DNA of 64,000 nt, from NCBI GenBank assembly GCA_001972305.1, contig BDDD01005137.1, positions 33,380 to 97,379 of the forward strand, read 5' to 3'. Shown in pieces: positions 11,369 through 23,375 of the stretch; within the stretch, counting starts at the first letter, position 1; each line of letters starts with the position of its first letter. The position numbers and the translations under genes were made by a program. Source of the stretch: Cephalotus follicularis. Lineage: Eukaryota; Streptophyta; Magnoliopsida; Oxalidales; Cephalotaceae. The notes under the pieces were generated by a model, which saw only the letters and a list, made by a program, of their open reading frames with translations, was not told where the DNA came from and made no database searches.

Positions 11369-11737
11369 TCAATAACATCCACGTTACTAGCACGACGGCT
11401 AAGTAACAACAATCAATACACGGTAAACGATACTAGCACGGTGGCTAAGTACCAACACTATTCACAATCACGATAACAGTGCAATCACAGCACACACAAT
11501 ACCATTCAAGTAATTTATAGATATAAATACTTGCAACATATAATTTTGCCAATATATATAACAATCTTTTTGGAAAACATACTTTTCTATATAACAATGA
11601 TTTAATAAACAATTTATACACTTCTAAAAAGAAGAACATTTTAGAAAACAGGTGATAGCTCAATCAACAATTGTATGCAACGCAAACATATGCTCAATAA
11701 TGCAAACAGGCTCTATTCGCATCAACATTCACCATAT

Positions 11738-12016
11738 AGGCGTTAATGTTCAACCCAATCACTTAAGCGTCGTCGCTTAACTCTTAGCACCAAAGCTTTC
11801 AACTAGAAACTTCGCGTCAACATCTCATTCCTTTGGCGTCGATGCTCTGAGGTAGGAACCTCAGGCGTCAACGGCACACGTATCCATTCTCACATACAGC
11901 GAATCATGGCGTCGACGTTTTTCGTAAGCGTCGACGTTTCTCGCGAATCAGGACTCATTGTCCGTATAACAATCCATAGCGTCAACGCTTCTTTCCTAAG
12001 CGTCGACGGTTAAGCG
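11738..12016. repeat. GCGTCGACGC palindrome array in solo LTR B
   Basis: About a dozen cassettes such as TTAAGCGTCGTCGCTTAA, GGCGTCGACGTTT, AAGCGTCGACGTTTC and AAGCGTCGACGG. Flanking sequence on both sides (ATATGCTCAA on the left; GATTCCAAGTTAGGA further right) aligns with solo LTR G, where the equivalent array uses another palindrome. Confidence 0.85.
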
Positions 12017-12569
12017 AACCAAAACACGGTTCCTTCAACACGTCTCAAAATCAAAAGAGTTCAAAGCATACAACACATGTCATTCAATTCGCAATCATCG
12101 CAAAACACAATAAGAAGACAGGTTAACTATTCATAGCAACCCTAACACAGTCACACAATTCACAATCCGCAAACCAAGCATTTCATCAATGACATTACAA
12201 TATTATTGAACTCAAACTTGCACGTATAGCTTCCCCTACCATTGATTCCAAGTTAGGAATCGCAGTATCACCAGCACAGTCAAGCCGCAGGTTCAATTGC
12301 CGAACCTTTTCGATAACCGTTGAACCGAAGCCGGTTCTCGCCAATTGACCAATTCCTCGATGCCAAATCCAATTGCCGCTTACACACTGCACATACAACA
12401 CATTTCTGTTACGTTCGACACACAAAACATTTCCGTCGCCGAAATGCCGGCCGGGTTCCGACCGACACAACCAGGCGACAAAACACCCATCAACGGGTTC
12501 CACATTGAACGGTCTACACAGAACCGGTCAAGACTCGGCGAAAATCGGCGCCGAACGCCGCACCACGGC

Positions 12570-12750
12570 CGGCAGTGAGTTGCGACTCACTGAGTCAACT
12601 CGTCGGACCTCCACCGGTCCGATCACCACCCAAAAACGCCAGACATTCACCAGTCCTACACATCCATAGCCGTGACTCGCCAAGACTCGGCGCTAAACGC
12701 GCGGTCCAAGGCGACAGTGAGTCGACTCGCTGAGTCGACTCATTCAACTG
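12570..12750. repeat. GAGTCGACTC palindrome cluster in solo LTR B
   Basis: A second cluster in the same LTR has TGAGTCGACTC twice in tandem near 12720-12745, and a decayed pair (GAGTTGCGACTCACTGAGTC) near 12577-12597. The core GTCGAC is the same; the arms are GA/TC rather than GC/GC. Confidence 0.75.
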
Positions 12751-13679
12751 ATTCCGGACGTTTCCGGCTGAATCACGCCTCACCAGTGGTCGAAATGGGT
12801 AGAGCTAGTCCTCTACACCAAAACCCAAGCCACCCGCGACGCTAACAAAGCCGGGAAACGCCTGGAGGAGGCGCGCACAGTGACGATCGGGGAGAAGAAA
12901 AAAGAAGAAAAAGAGAAGAAGGGGGAGGAGGTTACCGTCGGTTGGAGGCCTTGGGTTGACTGGCGTGCTCTCCCGGTCCGGTAGCTGGCTCCGGCGCCCT
13001 CTCCCGATCTCTCTCCCACTCTCTCTCGCCATCTCTCCCTGCAGGCGCACAGAGCGCCTGCGTTCTTTTCTCGCACGGGTGCGTGATGCACCCGTGTGTG
13101 GTCTCTCCCTCCCTTTATTCTTTGCTTCCTCCTTAGTATTTCTGGTAAATTACTAAGGTACGGGTCCCGATTTTTCCGCAAATCGCGACATAATTTATCC
13201 GAACGACCACCAAAATAATCGCAATAAAAATGCGAACATTCGGGCTTTATTATCGCGCATTAAAAATAGACTTTATTAGCCGTCTTAGCTAACACGTTTA
13301 CGACTTAAATGCGTAATGCCTTTTTATTACTCCGGGCTCTATCGATTTTATCACGATCGTACACGCACCAATTTCATAATAATTATTTATGAAATTCGGG
13401 ACGTTACAGGCTCATCTCGATGGTGATCCAATACATTACATTATACTACATTACATTAACAATACATTACACTAACAGTGCATTATCAATACACTAACAC
13501 TACATATCCATTCACTGTAGGGTCTGCCTTTATAGTACCTTCACTATACTACATTCATTATCCTTTCACACAGTAGCCTTCATTTTATTTATATTTCACT
13601 GCACTTATCCTTTTCTATTAATATAATCCCTTTCACTGTAGCCATCCTCGGGTGTAGGCCTAAAGTGCTTATTCACATA

Positions 13680-14680
13680 TAAAAGCATGCATAGGACGCA
13701 TGCAAGCATTATTCAGGCATAAAATGAGGATGCATGCAACTTGGGCACATGCATGAAACGCTACATCACTGCTCGGACGCATAGCACATGCTCAAGACGC
13801 ACGCTCAGGACGCATGCAATGGGAGCTCGGATGCGTAACGTTACACGCTAGGATGCATGGCAGAGGAGAGCTCGAGTGCATGACGTATGGATGCCATACT
13901 TGGACGCTCACTTGACATGTTCAGCACGTACACATGGTAACACACGGTGTGCTTAGTGTGCGCGGCAGTGGAGAGCTCGACGCATTACAGTGCATGGTGC
14001 GCATGGTAGTGGAGAGCTCGATGCATGCACGGTGACTATGGTGCTCTGCTTTGGCGTATCCTCGGACGCATGGCAGAGAAGTATCCTCGACGCCATGGAA
14101 GAGGAGAGTTTGGTGCATGCATGGCAACTATGGCGCATGCAGGGCACTATTCAGTGCATATATTGCATGCTTGGACACATGCAAGAGCACTGTGGCCCGC
14201 AACACATGCATGCTCGAACGCATGCATGGTGTGCTTAAACGTCATCTTGGCACTTGGGCGCCATCTCGGCATATATTTGGCGCATTGCATGCATGCACAG
14301 TCGCACTGCAAGGCGCATCCTCGGACGCATGTCCTCGAACGCGTGCAACAGGAAGAGAGCTTGGCGCCTAACCTTTCATGCCCGAGTGCGCATGCATGTG
14401 GATAGTGGTGCACTACACTGGTGCGTCCTCGGCTGCGTGTCCTCAGATGCCTAGCAGTGGCACCTTGGCGCATGGCAGTGGAAGGCCATGGTTGGCAATG
14501 GCACCTCGACGCATGGTATGGTGAGCTATGGTTGGCACCTCGGACGCATGCTTGGGAGGTAAACAGTGAAGAGCTTAGCGCCATTACATGCTCGGGAGGC
14601 ATGCTAGACAGTGTTCGGTGCCGTCACTTTGCATGCTCGGGTGCACCTCAATGGATGCTCGGGAGCGCTACTGTGGAGAG
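13680..14680. repeat. GCATGC-rich cassette array in element A 5' LTR
   Basis: Counterpart of the array at 5330-6330, aligning over its whole length with point differences and small indels. The long open frame of the other copy is broken here, which argues against coding function. Confidence 0.8.
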
Positions 14681-15446
14681 CTCAGTACTTTGCCTTGTAC
14701 GGTTACCTAACTATGCATGCAATAGAGCTTGTGCTAGAGAGCTCGGTTACATTACTGGCAAGCTAAGTATGCTTGCACAAACGCTATTGCTCGCTACCGT
14801 CACCACATAGGATGCAGGTGTAAGCATTCAACAAACCCAGTACTAACATTCTATTCTTGCCTACTCTAGTCTGGGCAACCACAACATTCAAACAATATAC
14901 ATAAAAGTGAGCGCACTAAGTAAAGGGGGTAGATCCTACCTAGAAATCTGAGAGCTCACAACACACTTTCCTTTGCTATGCTGAACACTTGTTTCCTTGC
15001 CTTCAATTATCTCTCCCTGCTCATTCATTGGTCGCTCTCCTTGTCTCTTTCTCTCTAGCCAACAGCCATCCCAAACATTCACACTTCTCTTTTTATAGCC
15101 ACTAGTGGAATTTTCTAGACTTCCCTTGACAATTCTCAGCCAACACACAAACAAAATGTAGACTGAACACTTGGGAGAGGCCCAACACTCTGTTTTTCTC
15201 TATTAATTCCATTTAGCCCAAATCATCCATTCTCCATTTTATCATAATTTGGCCAAAAGCCATAAGGCCCAATGCCATTTCTTCATTAATCTAATCACAG
15301 CCCAATACATTTTAAGCCCAATAGCAATAACAAATATTTCAAGCCCTTGAACCAAATTCGACCCAAGGCTTCATTTATCAATTTATCACATTTCGACCCA
15401 GTTTCCATTTCTTAATATTTATGAAAATTCAAAGCGTTACATCCAT

Positions 15447-16048
15447 GGCTGGATCCGTCATTGGTAAAAAAAACATGGCAAATATGACAATTCCATGAAA
15501 ATGAATCCAACTAAATGGAATAAGTTGCATTTGACCAAGTTCACATTTCAAATGGCACAGACAATTAATTGTCGTTATATACAATAAATTAAAAAATCTT
15601 GCAAGAAAATTATAGAAATGCTGAGTTTAGAGAACTTCCAGCAAGTCAAAAATTCCTACAAAATATTAACTAGTAGTTCATCTTTGTTACCCTGTCAAGA
15701 AAGACCCACAATTTATGTTTACAACGCAATAGGCTAGAGAAAAAAGATGTGACAATAAAACTGACAACAAAATTTTAAATTGCAACATATAAAATGAGTA
15801 CAGGAAGAACTTGACAAAATCTGTTCACATGCTAGTCTCCAGAAACCATACTTAGCTAACAATACATTCATGTGTAACATAATCCCCACAAATGACCTGT
15901 CTTTGACAACCAATTTTTGCAACCATATCTGTCATCTAAATAAAAATTCGATACACTAAAGTTGATGGCTGTCATATTTCAACCCAAAAAGACCCAAAAC
16001 AAGTGATTAATATACCAAGAAAAGGTACAAAGAAGAGAGAAAACTCAC
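15447..16048 (-). other. Right end of the MITE-like element, then intron
   Basis: 15447-15464 is the right inverted end of the small element that element A entered. The rest is AT-rich sequence between ERD2-like exons 2 and 3 on the minus strand. No coding similarity, repeat array or RNA gene is seen. Confidence 0.5.
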
Positions 16049-16246
16049 CACATAATACATGGCAAAGTAGTTGTCTTTGTCTTCCGTGTAACTTGACTTT
16101 AAATTGAAACGGATCATGTAAATAACCCACAAGGTTGTGGCCAAAGTAGCCAAATCAAGGTGTGTATATCATTTTTTATTACAAAGTTACAATACAGCTT
16201 GACAACTAAAACATAGTTGTCAGTTCCTGAGATTTGAGTGACAGTG
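16049..16246 (-). pseudogene. ERD2-like pseudogene, exon 2 fragment
   Basis: The minus strand, after a TTTTCAG acceptor, reads LSLKSQELTTMF, then (after a 1-base deletion) VKLYCNFVIKNDIHT, then (after a further small deletion) LDLATLATTLWVIYMIRFNL, then KSSYTEDKDNYFAMYYVV, before a GTGAGT donor. This follows the family order LSLKSQELTA...RLYCSFVMEYDIHT...LATLATTLWVIYMIRF...EDKDNF. Two frameshifts in one exon mark a pseudogene, or a truncated allele if the assembly has errors. Exon 1 lies about 1.3 kb upstream. Confidence 0.9.
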
Positions 16247-17564
16247 CTGAAAATTTTAACAAAGGTTACTAATTGCTATCATTGAAAAATATTATAGAAC
16301 TTAATTCGATGAAAGAAAAATATCATGAAATGTGATTTTTAGCATATCCTCGAAAAACAGTAGAAGACATAGATAACTATGTAAACAACAGCAGCAAGAT
16401 CAATAATCAATGACATGACTGAGGGTGATAACAAAGTCAATCCATAAAAAATCTCATAGTTCTATTTTTGAAAGAAATACTATCCTATTAAGTAAAAATC
16501 AATACAGAAATCATAATTGTTTTCAACTTGCGATTCTGCATTTTCCTTACAAAAAGATGTCACACTAGAATCATCAAGTTATGGCATCCAAGACCAACAA
16601 CACATAGGAACTTAGATAATGAAATTAACTTAGCTTAAAAAATAATACTTTATAAAAACATTTACATGAAGCATGATCCATAAGAAAGTTTCACGATTGT
16701 GACGCGGAGGAATATTGCCAGATCAAATTAATCATAAGCAAATAACAGGCAACGCATAGACACTAAGCAACAAGAAAGCATCTAAACATGATTTGCAGCC
16801 CACTTCTACACACTCATAATAATTCTTAAGGTAGTTTTGAATACACAGAATCCAAAACTAAAACAAATTATTGATAGCTATGAACAAATCCAATTTTGAT
16901 CTCAACAAAAAAATCCTTTGAGGGAAAACAACTATCAAAGCTTGTGGTAAGCGCTATCAAATTATTAAGAAGTACGCACTCATATAAGCTAAGGAAAGAT
17001 CTATTTGGCAAGCAAAAAAAATAAAAAATGAAGCACTTCTTACCATGCATGTGAATATATAAAATCTAAAAGATAAAGAATTCACTCTCTTCATCCTCTA
17101 TTCAACGAATAAAAGATAACAGCAATTATTAAACAACGTGATATATATATAAAAAAAAAAAGCACACACACACGCACATATTGGCAATCCATTGATTTTT
17201 ATAATTCAAAATATACGCATTCATTAAATTGAATTAAGAGGGCCATAAAAAGCTGCTCTGCTTATTAAAATCTCAATTTAACCTGGTCTAGAAACCATAA
17301 TATAATAAACTCAATTTTTTTTTTTAGAAAGTATCAATCAAAACAATCACAATCGCTAAACACCATCAAAATACCAGGAAAAAAAACTACAAACTTGCTA
17401 CCTTAAATGGTCTCAAAATTCCAAACTTTTAAAAACCCATCAAAACAAACATTAAAAAAACAGAATTTAACTCACAAACTCGCCAAAAATCCAAAATAGA
17501 AATAAAAAAATCTAATAAAACCACATAAAACACCAAAAGTTACAATTTTTTGTATGGTAATTAC
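16247..17564 (-). other. Intron 1 of the ERD2-like pseudogene
   Basis: About 1.3 kb of AT-rich sequence between the GTAATT donor of exon 1 and the TTTTCAG acceptor of exon 2 (minus strand). Poly-A and poly-T runs and a short CA repeat near 17160 are present. No transposon ends or open frame are recognised. Confidence 0.6.
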
Positions 17565-17690
17565 CAGCACGGGTCCTTTCCTTAATGAGCTTGTAGATAA
17601 GAGAAGAGATTCCAATAGAGTGAATAGCCTCAACTGCAACGAAGACTAATAATGCATTGATGAGCGGACCGAGGTTGGTGGCGTTGCTGT
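17565..17690 (-). pseudogene. ERD2-like pseudogene, exon 1 fragment
   Basis: The minus strand reads LINALLVFVAVEAIHSIGIS, then SLIYKLIKERTRA, before a GTAATT donor, matching NLFVAAEAVHSLGISVLIYK...KEKTCA at the family's end of exon 1. Upstream the frame continues only as HSNATNLGP and then reaches a stop without an in-frame ATG, and the usual basic N-terminus is not found. Either the 5' part was replaced or the start is lost. A CT-rich, 'aaaccctagctctc'-type sequence directly upstream (17690-17790) looks like plant 5' UTR. Confidence 0.85.
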
Positions 17691-18913
17691 GTGAATATGA
17701 ATAGAGATGGCAAAGAGTTCAATCAAGAGAGACTTGAGAGAGAGAACTGACGTGAGAGAGCTAGGGTTTTTTTATTGCGAGGTTAATCTACGAGAGAGGT
17801 TCTTGTTGGAGAAAGAAATATGATTCCCTAATTTATATTCTGATTTTGTTACTCTTTGACGTAAATAAATTAAGTTTTTACTGTATCGGCTACTTGATTT
17901 TTCATATTGGTTACCAATAAACATACGATATTAGTTACGGATGAGAACAATTACCCATTAGAAATTTCTAAATAATTCTATTTACTAATTTTGTTACACT
18001 TTATATTATTTTGTTACGGTATTTATCAAAATTGCTTATCAAAACTATTTTATTATTTTTGTTACATTTTTACAATATTTTGTTATTGTTTACTCTACTA
18101 TTTATATTTTACCAAATTGATTATCACCGATTAACTGTTTGTAAACCTACAAAACAGCACAATTACAGCCTCATATTTTTAAAAAAGAAAACATGAAAGC
18201 TCACTTGAATTTCATGAAAAAAATCCCTCTATAGTCAAAATCGGATTTTTGTGTGTTTTATGTGTTTGAAGGATCTAAGTTTGTTTTTGTTTTTTTTTTT
18301 TTTAAATGTTCAAAGTAGATCCAGTTTTTAGATTTAGGAAGGAAATGATTGATTTTTTTTTATTTTGTGTTTACGGAATCTATTTGTAATATCTTAATAG
18401 ACGACGTTATTTTTTGTGATTATTTAAATTAGTCAAAACTAAACTAATGGAAATGTGTCACGTGTACAACCTCTAAAATTATTTGTACAGTGTCAAAAAC
18501 AAAATGATAACATTAACTTAGATGGATGAATTTTAAAAGTTACGTGACTCAATCAACCAAATTTGAAGTACAATGACTTAAGTAAACATTTGTTCAAAGT
18601 TCACTGACTATAAAACAAATTTGAAGTTCTAGTTTGAATGCACCTCATCTTATAATTTTTTTCTTCCGAGAATTTACTCCATTTTTTCACTGACTTTGCT
18701 ATTGTGGGTTCTACTGTAATTCTGTAACATCAATCATTTTTGACCTGATTGTTCTCTCCTCATCTTCCTAAGCTTTTCATAGTCTTTGCCCTTCTTCCTT
18801 AAACAAGTGGGCGCGGATATACTACTGAAGGCAGTTTCATTTAATAAGCAACTAGCGTAATTCTTTGTGCTTCTTGTCAGGATGAAATAACTCGAAGAAT
18901 TCAATGACAGGTT
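17691..18913. other. 5' UTR/promoter-like, then unassigned AT-rich DNA
   Basis: 17691-17790 is CT/GA-rich and resembles a plant 5' UTR for the minus-strand ERD2-like gene. 17800-18440 is very AT-rich with poly-T runs. At 18520-18640 two phrases of the type 'aagtacaatgacttaagtaaac' and 'aaagttcactgactataaaac' resemble words common in plant transposon ends, but no element borders are visible. Confidence 0.4.
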
Positions 18914-19662
18914 TGTTACATTATATACTTATAATTTATATAGGTAAAATTTCAGACCAATAGTAACATGCTATTTAGACATATCATATATTAATGAAGA
19001 ATATTCTAGATATATCAAATATTATTAATTGTCAAAAAATATCTCATGAAGATTCCTCTGAATGTCAAATCCTTAAAATCAAAGAGGTGGAATTCTCCTA
19101 ATACTCTAAAAAAGGGAAAACATCATAACCCATATAAAAATCTACATTAATCAGGATTCACAAGAAAGCCCTACCTATTCGACTATAAATACAACATTCA
19201 TTCACAAGGTCCAGGTTGAATTCTGAATTTGAGCAATACACATTTTCTCTCAAGCTTTATACAATTCTTGCTTCTTGTATTGACTTTAGTATCGGAGGAT
19301 GATCCCTTAGTCCACCTCCAACCACTTTTGTGTTCTCCATTTGTCTTACAAGCCAAGGAAGATAAGATTCTAACTGGCAGTTGTTGTGTTGATTTTGGCC
19401 TGAACCTCTGGGTAGGCTCTGCAGGATCAACAACAATAGCTGAACAGAGTACGGTAGAATTCCCCATTACAATCATTCAGGAATTTTCTCCGAGGACGAC
19501 TCCCATAGAATTCTTGCGAGAGCTTGAGAAACGTCTACAGGTAAAGCACTGTATCCATAAAACTGCTGGCCACCTACGCTTCGCAATCCATTCCAAGTTT
19601 AGGAACCTAGGTAATAGTATCCAATCAAACAGCTGACGAAACATCAATTTTCTGCGTGAACA
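18914..19662 (+). repeat. Tat-type 5' LTR
   Basis: CTATAAATAC near 19180 is followed by a leader ending TTTAGTATCGGAGG near 19285-19300, the wording typical of Tat LTR transcripts. The segment ends ...GTGAACA at 19662 directly before the PBS. The left border is uncertain. Confidence 0.6.
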
Positions 19663-19681
19663 GTTGGTGTCGTTTGTGGGA
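19663..19681 (+). other. Tat-type primer-binding site
   Basis: GTTGGTGTCGTTTGTGGGA is a slightly mutated form of the TTGGCGCCGTTTGTGGGAA leader found right after the 5' LTR in Tat-type gypsy elements. It follows the CA end of the LTR. Confidence 0.75.
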
Positions 19682-19729
19682 AAGAGCATCATTTTTCCAT
19701 GAACCTTAGATATCTTCTTTGTCAGAAAT

Positions 19730-22700
19730 TAGAGTTGGGCAATAGGTAGGTTGGGCCCGTTCTGGGAGCGGACCCCTCCAACCCACCTGCAGAAGTGCAT
19801 CAGTCAAAACCGTTCCAGCCTGCTGGTAGAATTGCACCAATCCGGACCGCACCGCACCCCATGCCGTCGGGCCAGTCCGGTTTTTGTTTTAAAATTTTCT
19901 CCATGTGCGGTTCAGGTGTGGTGTAGGTGCGGTTCATGGGCTTTAACCGCACCTTTACCCCATCCATATTCAGGCAATAATTTGACGATTTTTGAATAGT
20001 GTTCACTGGAAGAAAATTCGAGAAAGACAAATGAATTATTTTAAAACAATACAAACTCAAAATATAATTAAGTGGATACAGACACATAGTTAATATACTA
20101 AAGAAAGTAAAAAAAAATAAAGAAAATCTCATTAATCATAAGAAATTTGATCGATTACATTGAACATGTTCATATAATAAAATAGTGAAGGTACAATTGC
20201 TAGGCAACTAATGATGAAAAATATGTTTATTTTTATTTATCCGTTCACAGTGTATACTCTTGCGGACTAGAAGTGTACAAATTTTCGTTTTAGTCATTCA
20301 CAGTTTATACTCTTACAGACCAGGAGTTTTCAGTTTTTTTAGTCGTTCACAGTTTATACTCTTGCAGGCCAAGAGTTCTTCAAGCTTTTGTGTCATTCAT
20401 CACTGGTTATGTCTGAGTCTGTCGATTGCGCAATACAAGCATCTTGGGAAATCCAGTCTTTGAGGCAAACTCAAAGATCCACTAGCCTGGGACTAGGTCT
20501 GTGGCGTCGGTCGTCAAGGACTCTACCGCTTGTTGAGAAGGCGGAGTCCAAAGCAATTGTTGAAACTAGAGAAGTTATTAAGTCCCTTTCTATTGTGGAA
20601 AGAACTAGATATTGCTAGGATCTTGTATTCCACCACTCTAACAAATTAATGTCATCCGTCTCTTCGATTGTCATGTACTATAAAGACGGTAGTTCCTCCA
20701 GATATCACTGCAATTCATTGTTTTGCAAGTTAGGGCTAGAGGAGATCCCGGGTGCATTTGGTGAACTGCATCACACTGACCTAATGAACGAAGAAAGACT
20801 CTTACCTTTTCCCTTATCTGGAAACGGAGCATGAATTGGTTGTTGTAATCCTGCACTTTTAATTCTCTCAACATATATCTGAAACATATATGTTAGGTGT
20901 CCTAGTATACTATCCCTATCATGTAAGACAAAATCTGCATCATAATGCAATGTTGATTTTATCTTTTCCAGTGTGTGCAAAAGTCCTTGCAATTTTGTCC
21001 TTGGATCAATTACAGATGCCAATAAAAATAGCAAGAGAATGTTCTTAAAATATTTCAAGAACTTGGCATGCATAAACTTTCATATTTTGCCAAATTTTGG
21101 ATCTGGTTTGTACTCTTCAAAAAGTGCACAAACTTCATATAGCTTGAAAACAACCAAGTTTGTGGTTACATAGTATTGTCCTAAAAACAATGTTGTTCGT
21201 TCATAGAATTTGGATAAAAAGTTAGTTACAATAAAACAGTTATCCCAATCACGATCATTACCATACAAATTCTCTGCATAAGCTAAAACGAATTGAGACA
21301 AAGGCACTATATATGTGTATGCAAGTTTACACATTTCAAATGTGGAATTTCACCAATGGTGCACATTAACGATTAAACTCCTGTGTTTTAAACCGTTTCT
21401 TGACACATGCGTTTAAAGTATTGCTTTCGTGATGGTGAATATTTAATGAATAAAAATGAATTTCTAATGTTTTGGATGATTGGCCCAACAGATTCTAAAC
21501 CGTCATGAATAATTAAATTCATAATGTGGCATACACACCTAACATGGAAAAACAAACCATCTAATATGGGATTTATTCTACTTTTCAGTATGTTGATGGC
21601 TTGTATGTTGTTGGTTGCATTATCAAAACTAATTAAAAAAATTTACTAAAAATCTCATATTCTCGGACCACTGTTTCTATGGCTTTAGCAATATTTGATC
21701 CTTGGTGTGGGTACTCGAAAATCCTGAATGACAAAATTCTTTTTTCCAACATCCATTTACTGTCTATATAATGTGCTGTAATGCAAATGTATGCACATTC
21801 TAAGGTACTGGTCCAAACATCAAATGTTAATGCAAAACTAGTAACTAATTTATAAGATTCAATTAGTTTTTGTTTTTTCCTCTTTCATTTTCTTTATGCA
21901 ATCCCTAAAAAATGTTCTGTGGGATATCATCCAATCTCAGAACATGGGATGATCTATTACGCTAAATGGAAATTCCATACAGTTATAAAACTAACCAACT
22001 TCTGCCTATGTACATCATTGAAAAAGCTAAAATTGGTAGCACTAGGTCAGCATCGGTTCCAATATACTCAATTTGTTCTCCAAGAACAATGCTATTATCT
22101 CAAGAACAAGGCACTAAGTGTCTGATGTAGGTACCGGTCAATAACCTTTCTTAAAAGCACAGTTTTTTGCATTACATACCTTGCAGAATACTCGTTCTAC
22201 ACCGTTTATGACACGTACCTCCATGTATTGCCAAACCACAGAAGCTTTTCGCTTATCGACACCGGATGGCATAACCGCTGCTTTCGGTTGTTGAGTGTGT
22301 TGAGAGACTTGGTTTCCAAGAGCTGCTGCATCTGATGGTGTTTCATGTTCTTCTTCTTCTTCAGCGAAATGGTGTCTACAGGATCCATGTTGTTGAGTGA
22401 AATCATCATATGCAGCCAAGTGTGACATGGTTGATAGAATTTCGACTTCCTTCGAATCAAAATATGGCATGCTCGCACCAGTAAACACACCATGCTGCAT
22501 ACGCCCTTTTATTTCATTGGAGCTCGATCCTTGGCCTCCAGATCTATTGTGCTCCATATTTTTGTAGTATGTCATAACTAAGTAATTAAGCAAAGAAATT
22601 AATAGACTAAGAGAAATAGAGAGTTAAGAGGATTGTGATTGAAAATAGAAGTTGGAAGTGGTATTTATAGATTTTATGAGTGATTTAAAAAAACAATAAA

Positions 22701-23041
22701 TTATTTTTTTGAAGTAGCAACGACTACTGCCTTTAATGTGGCAATAGCAACAATTGCTGCTGCTATGCCACAAAAAAGCGCATCCATTTTTTTTAATTTC
22801 AATTTTTTTTCTAAAAATGCCTGGCACTAGTGTGGGCCTACATCGGTCCCCAGTGTTGGTCATAGTTACTGGTCCGGTGTTCAGGATCCCGTAACGGGTT
22901 TGATCCTAACCGGACCATTGGCCCGCAGGACTAGGGATCGGTCCGGGTACCAGCTCGGATCACCATTTTCAATGGTGGTCAAGCTGGTTTTGTACCTATT
23001 GGGCCAGTCTGGTCTAGCGATCCGGACCAACCCAATCTCTA
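19730..23041 (-). mobile_element. hAT transposon with terminal inverted repeats
   Basis: Left end TAGAGTTGGGC, right end (minus strand) TAGAGATTGGG, flanked by 8-bp duplications TCAGAAAT (19722-19729) and TCAGCAAT (23042-23049), one mismatch. Subterminal regions are GC-rich with many 'ggaccg' and 'ggtccgg' words, as in several hAT families. It holds a decayed minus-strand transposase with BED finger and dimerisation region. It is inserted just after the PBS of the Tat element and is probably old, given the mutated TSD. Confidence 0.93.
20388..22593 (-). pseudogene. hAT transposase pseudogene (BED finger, catalytic part, dimerisation domain)
   Basis: The longest frame (22138-22593, minus) ends in a BED-type zinc finger: KRKASVVWQYMEV...VFCKVCNAK. 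Further downstream on the minus strand are TFDVWTS near 21830, HVRCVCHIMNLIIHDGL near 21530, KFYERTTLFLGQYYVTTNL near 21180, and the block LLLASVIDPRTKLQGL near 21000. The C-terminal dimerisation motif reads DSAFSTSGRVLDDRR near 20510-20550, then VCLKDWI. Stops and frameshifts interrupt the central part, so it cannot make a full transposase. The likely start is MEHNRSGG, just inside the frame. Confidence 0.92.
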
Positions 23042-23233
23042 TCAGCAATAATGCTTCTAAGGAGAACCAACCATAGGAATCAGCATAATCAGCAAAACCA
23101 GTAGGATGATTGTAATATCCCGTTTCTATGCTTACATGTTTATTGTTGGGTTTATGCCTTTTGATATATGCTATGGTTTGTGAACGCTTTGATTTTTAGT
23201 TTGAATTTCCTTTATTTTTGATTTCTGGGCACA

Positions 23234-23375
23234 AAGCGTCAACGCTTTTATTAGAACCGCCGACGCTTTGGGTGCTGAGTGACACGTTGACGCCAAAACG
23301 TGTGACATCGACGTGTTTTGTATTTAAGTGTTTAACCGTCGACGCTTTTTGAGAAACCGGCGATGCTTTGGTCGT
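23234..23375 (+). repeat. GTCGAC array 1 in Tekay 5' LTR
   Basis: AAAGCGTCAACGCTTTT, CGCCGACGCTTTGG, CGTCGACGCTTTTTGAG and CCGGCGATGCTTTGG follow within 140 bp, starting about 125 bp from the LTR start. The equivalent region of the 3' LTR is deleted. Confidence 0.8.

Larger units (their letters stand above)
10185..13408 (-). repeat. Solo LTR B (3.2 kb, Tekay-type)
   Basis: Starts TGTCACACCCCG and ends GGGACGTTACA on the plus strand, with TSD GGCTC at 10180-10184 and 13409-13413. Sense is minus (TGTAACGTCCC... to ...GGGGTGTGACA), inferred from the full-length element at 23111. No PBS, PPT or coding sequence lies inside, so it is a solo LTR left by LTR-LTR recombination, or a non-autonomous element of LTR sequence only. 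It contains a 75-bp minisatellite and two GTCGAC arrays. It aligns at both ends and in mid-parts with solo LTR G (53379-55848). Confidence 0.9.
4129..15441 (-). mobile_element. Element A: Tekay-type gypsy element with two LTRs
   Basis: Two long direct LTR copies (4129-7031; 9230-15441 with an insertion) flank a 2.2 kb interior. The 5-bp TSD TCCAT is at 4124-4128 and 15442-15446. The LTR ends (TGTAACGCCC and GGGGTGTTACA on the plus strand) are TG...CA. The PBS is on the minus strand next to 9230 and the polypurine tract on the minus strand next to 7031, so the element runs right to left. The interior keeps only decayed gag and integrase pieces, so it is dead or non-autonomous. It is inserted in a MITE-like element inside an intron of the ERD2-like pseudogene. 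Confidence 0.92.
9230..15441 (-). repeat. Element A 5' LTR, interrupted by solo LTR B
   Basis: 9230-10184 and 13414-15441 align throughout with the 3' LTR at 4129-7031. The continuity break at 10185-13408 is a solo LTR with a clean TSD. The GCATGC array recurs at 13680-14680. A stretch near 14870-14935 is present here and absent from the other copy, so the two LTRs have also diverged by indels. Confidence 0.9.

Noticed and set aside
11033-11375. Repetitive 104- and 111-residue open frames
   Set aside because: They come from the 75-bp minisatellite, whose period keeps both strands open; there is no start context or homology.
19229-19636. 135-residue open frame as a host gene
   Set aside because: It lies in the Tat LTR between the transcript leader and the PBS and shows no protein similarity.
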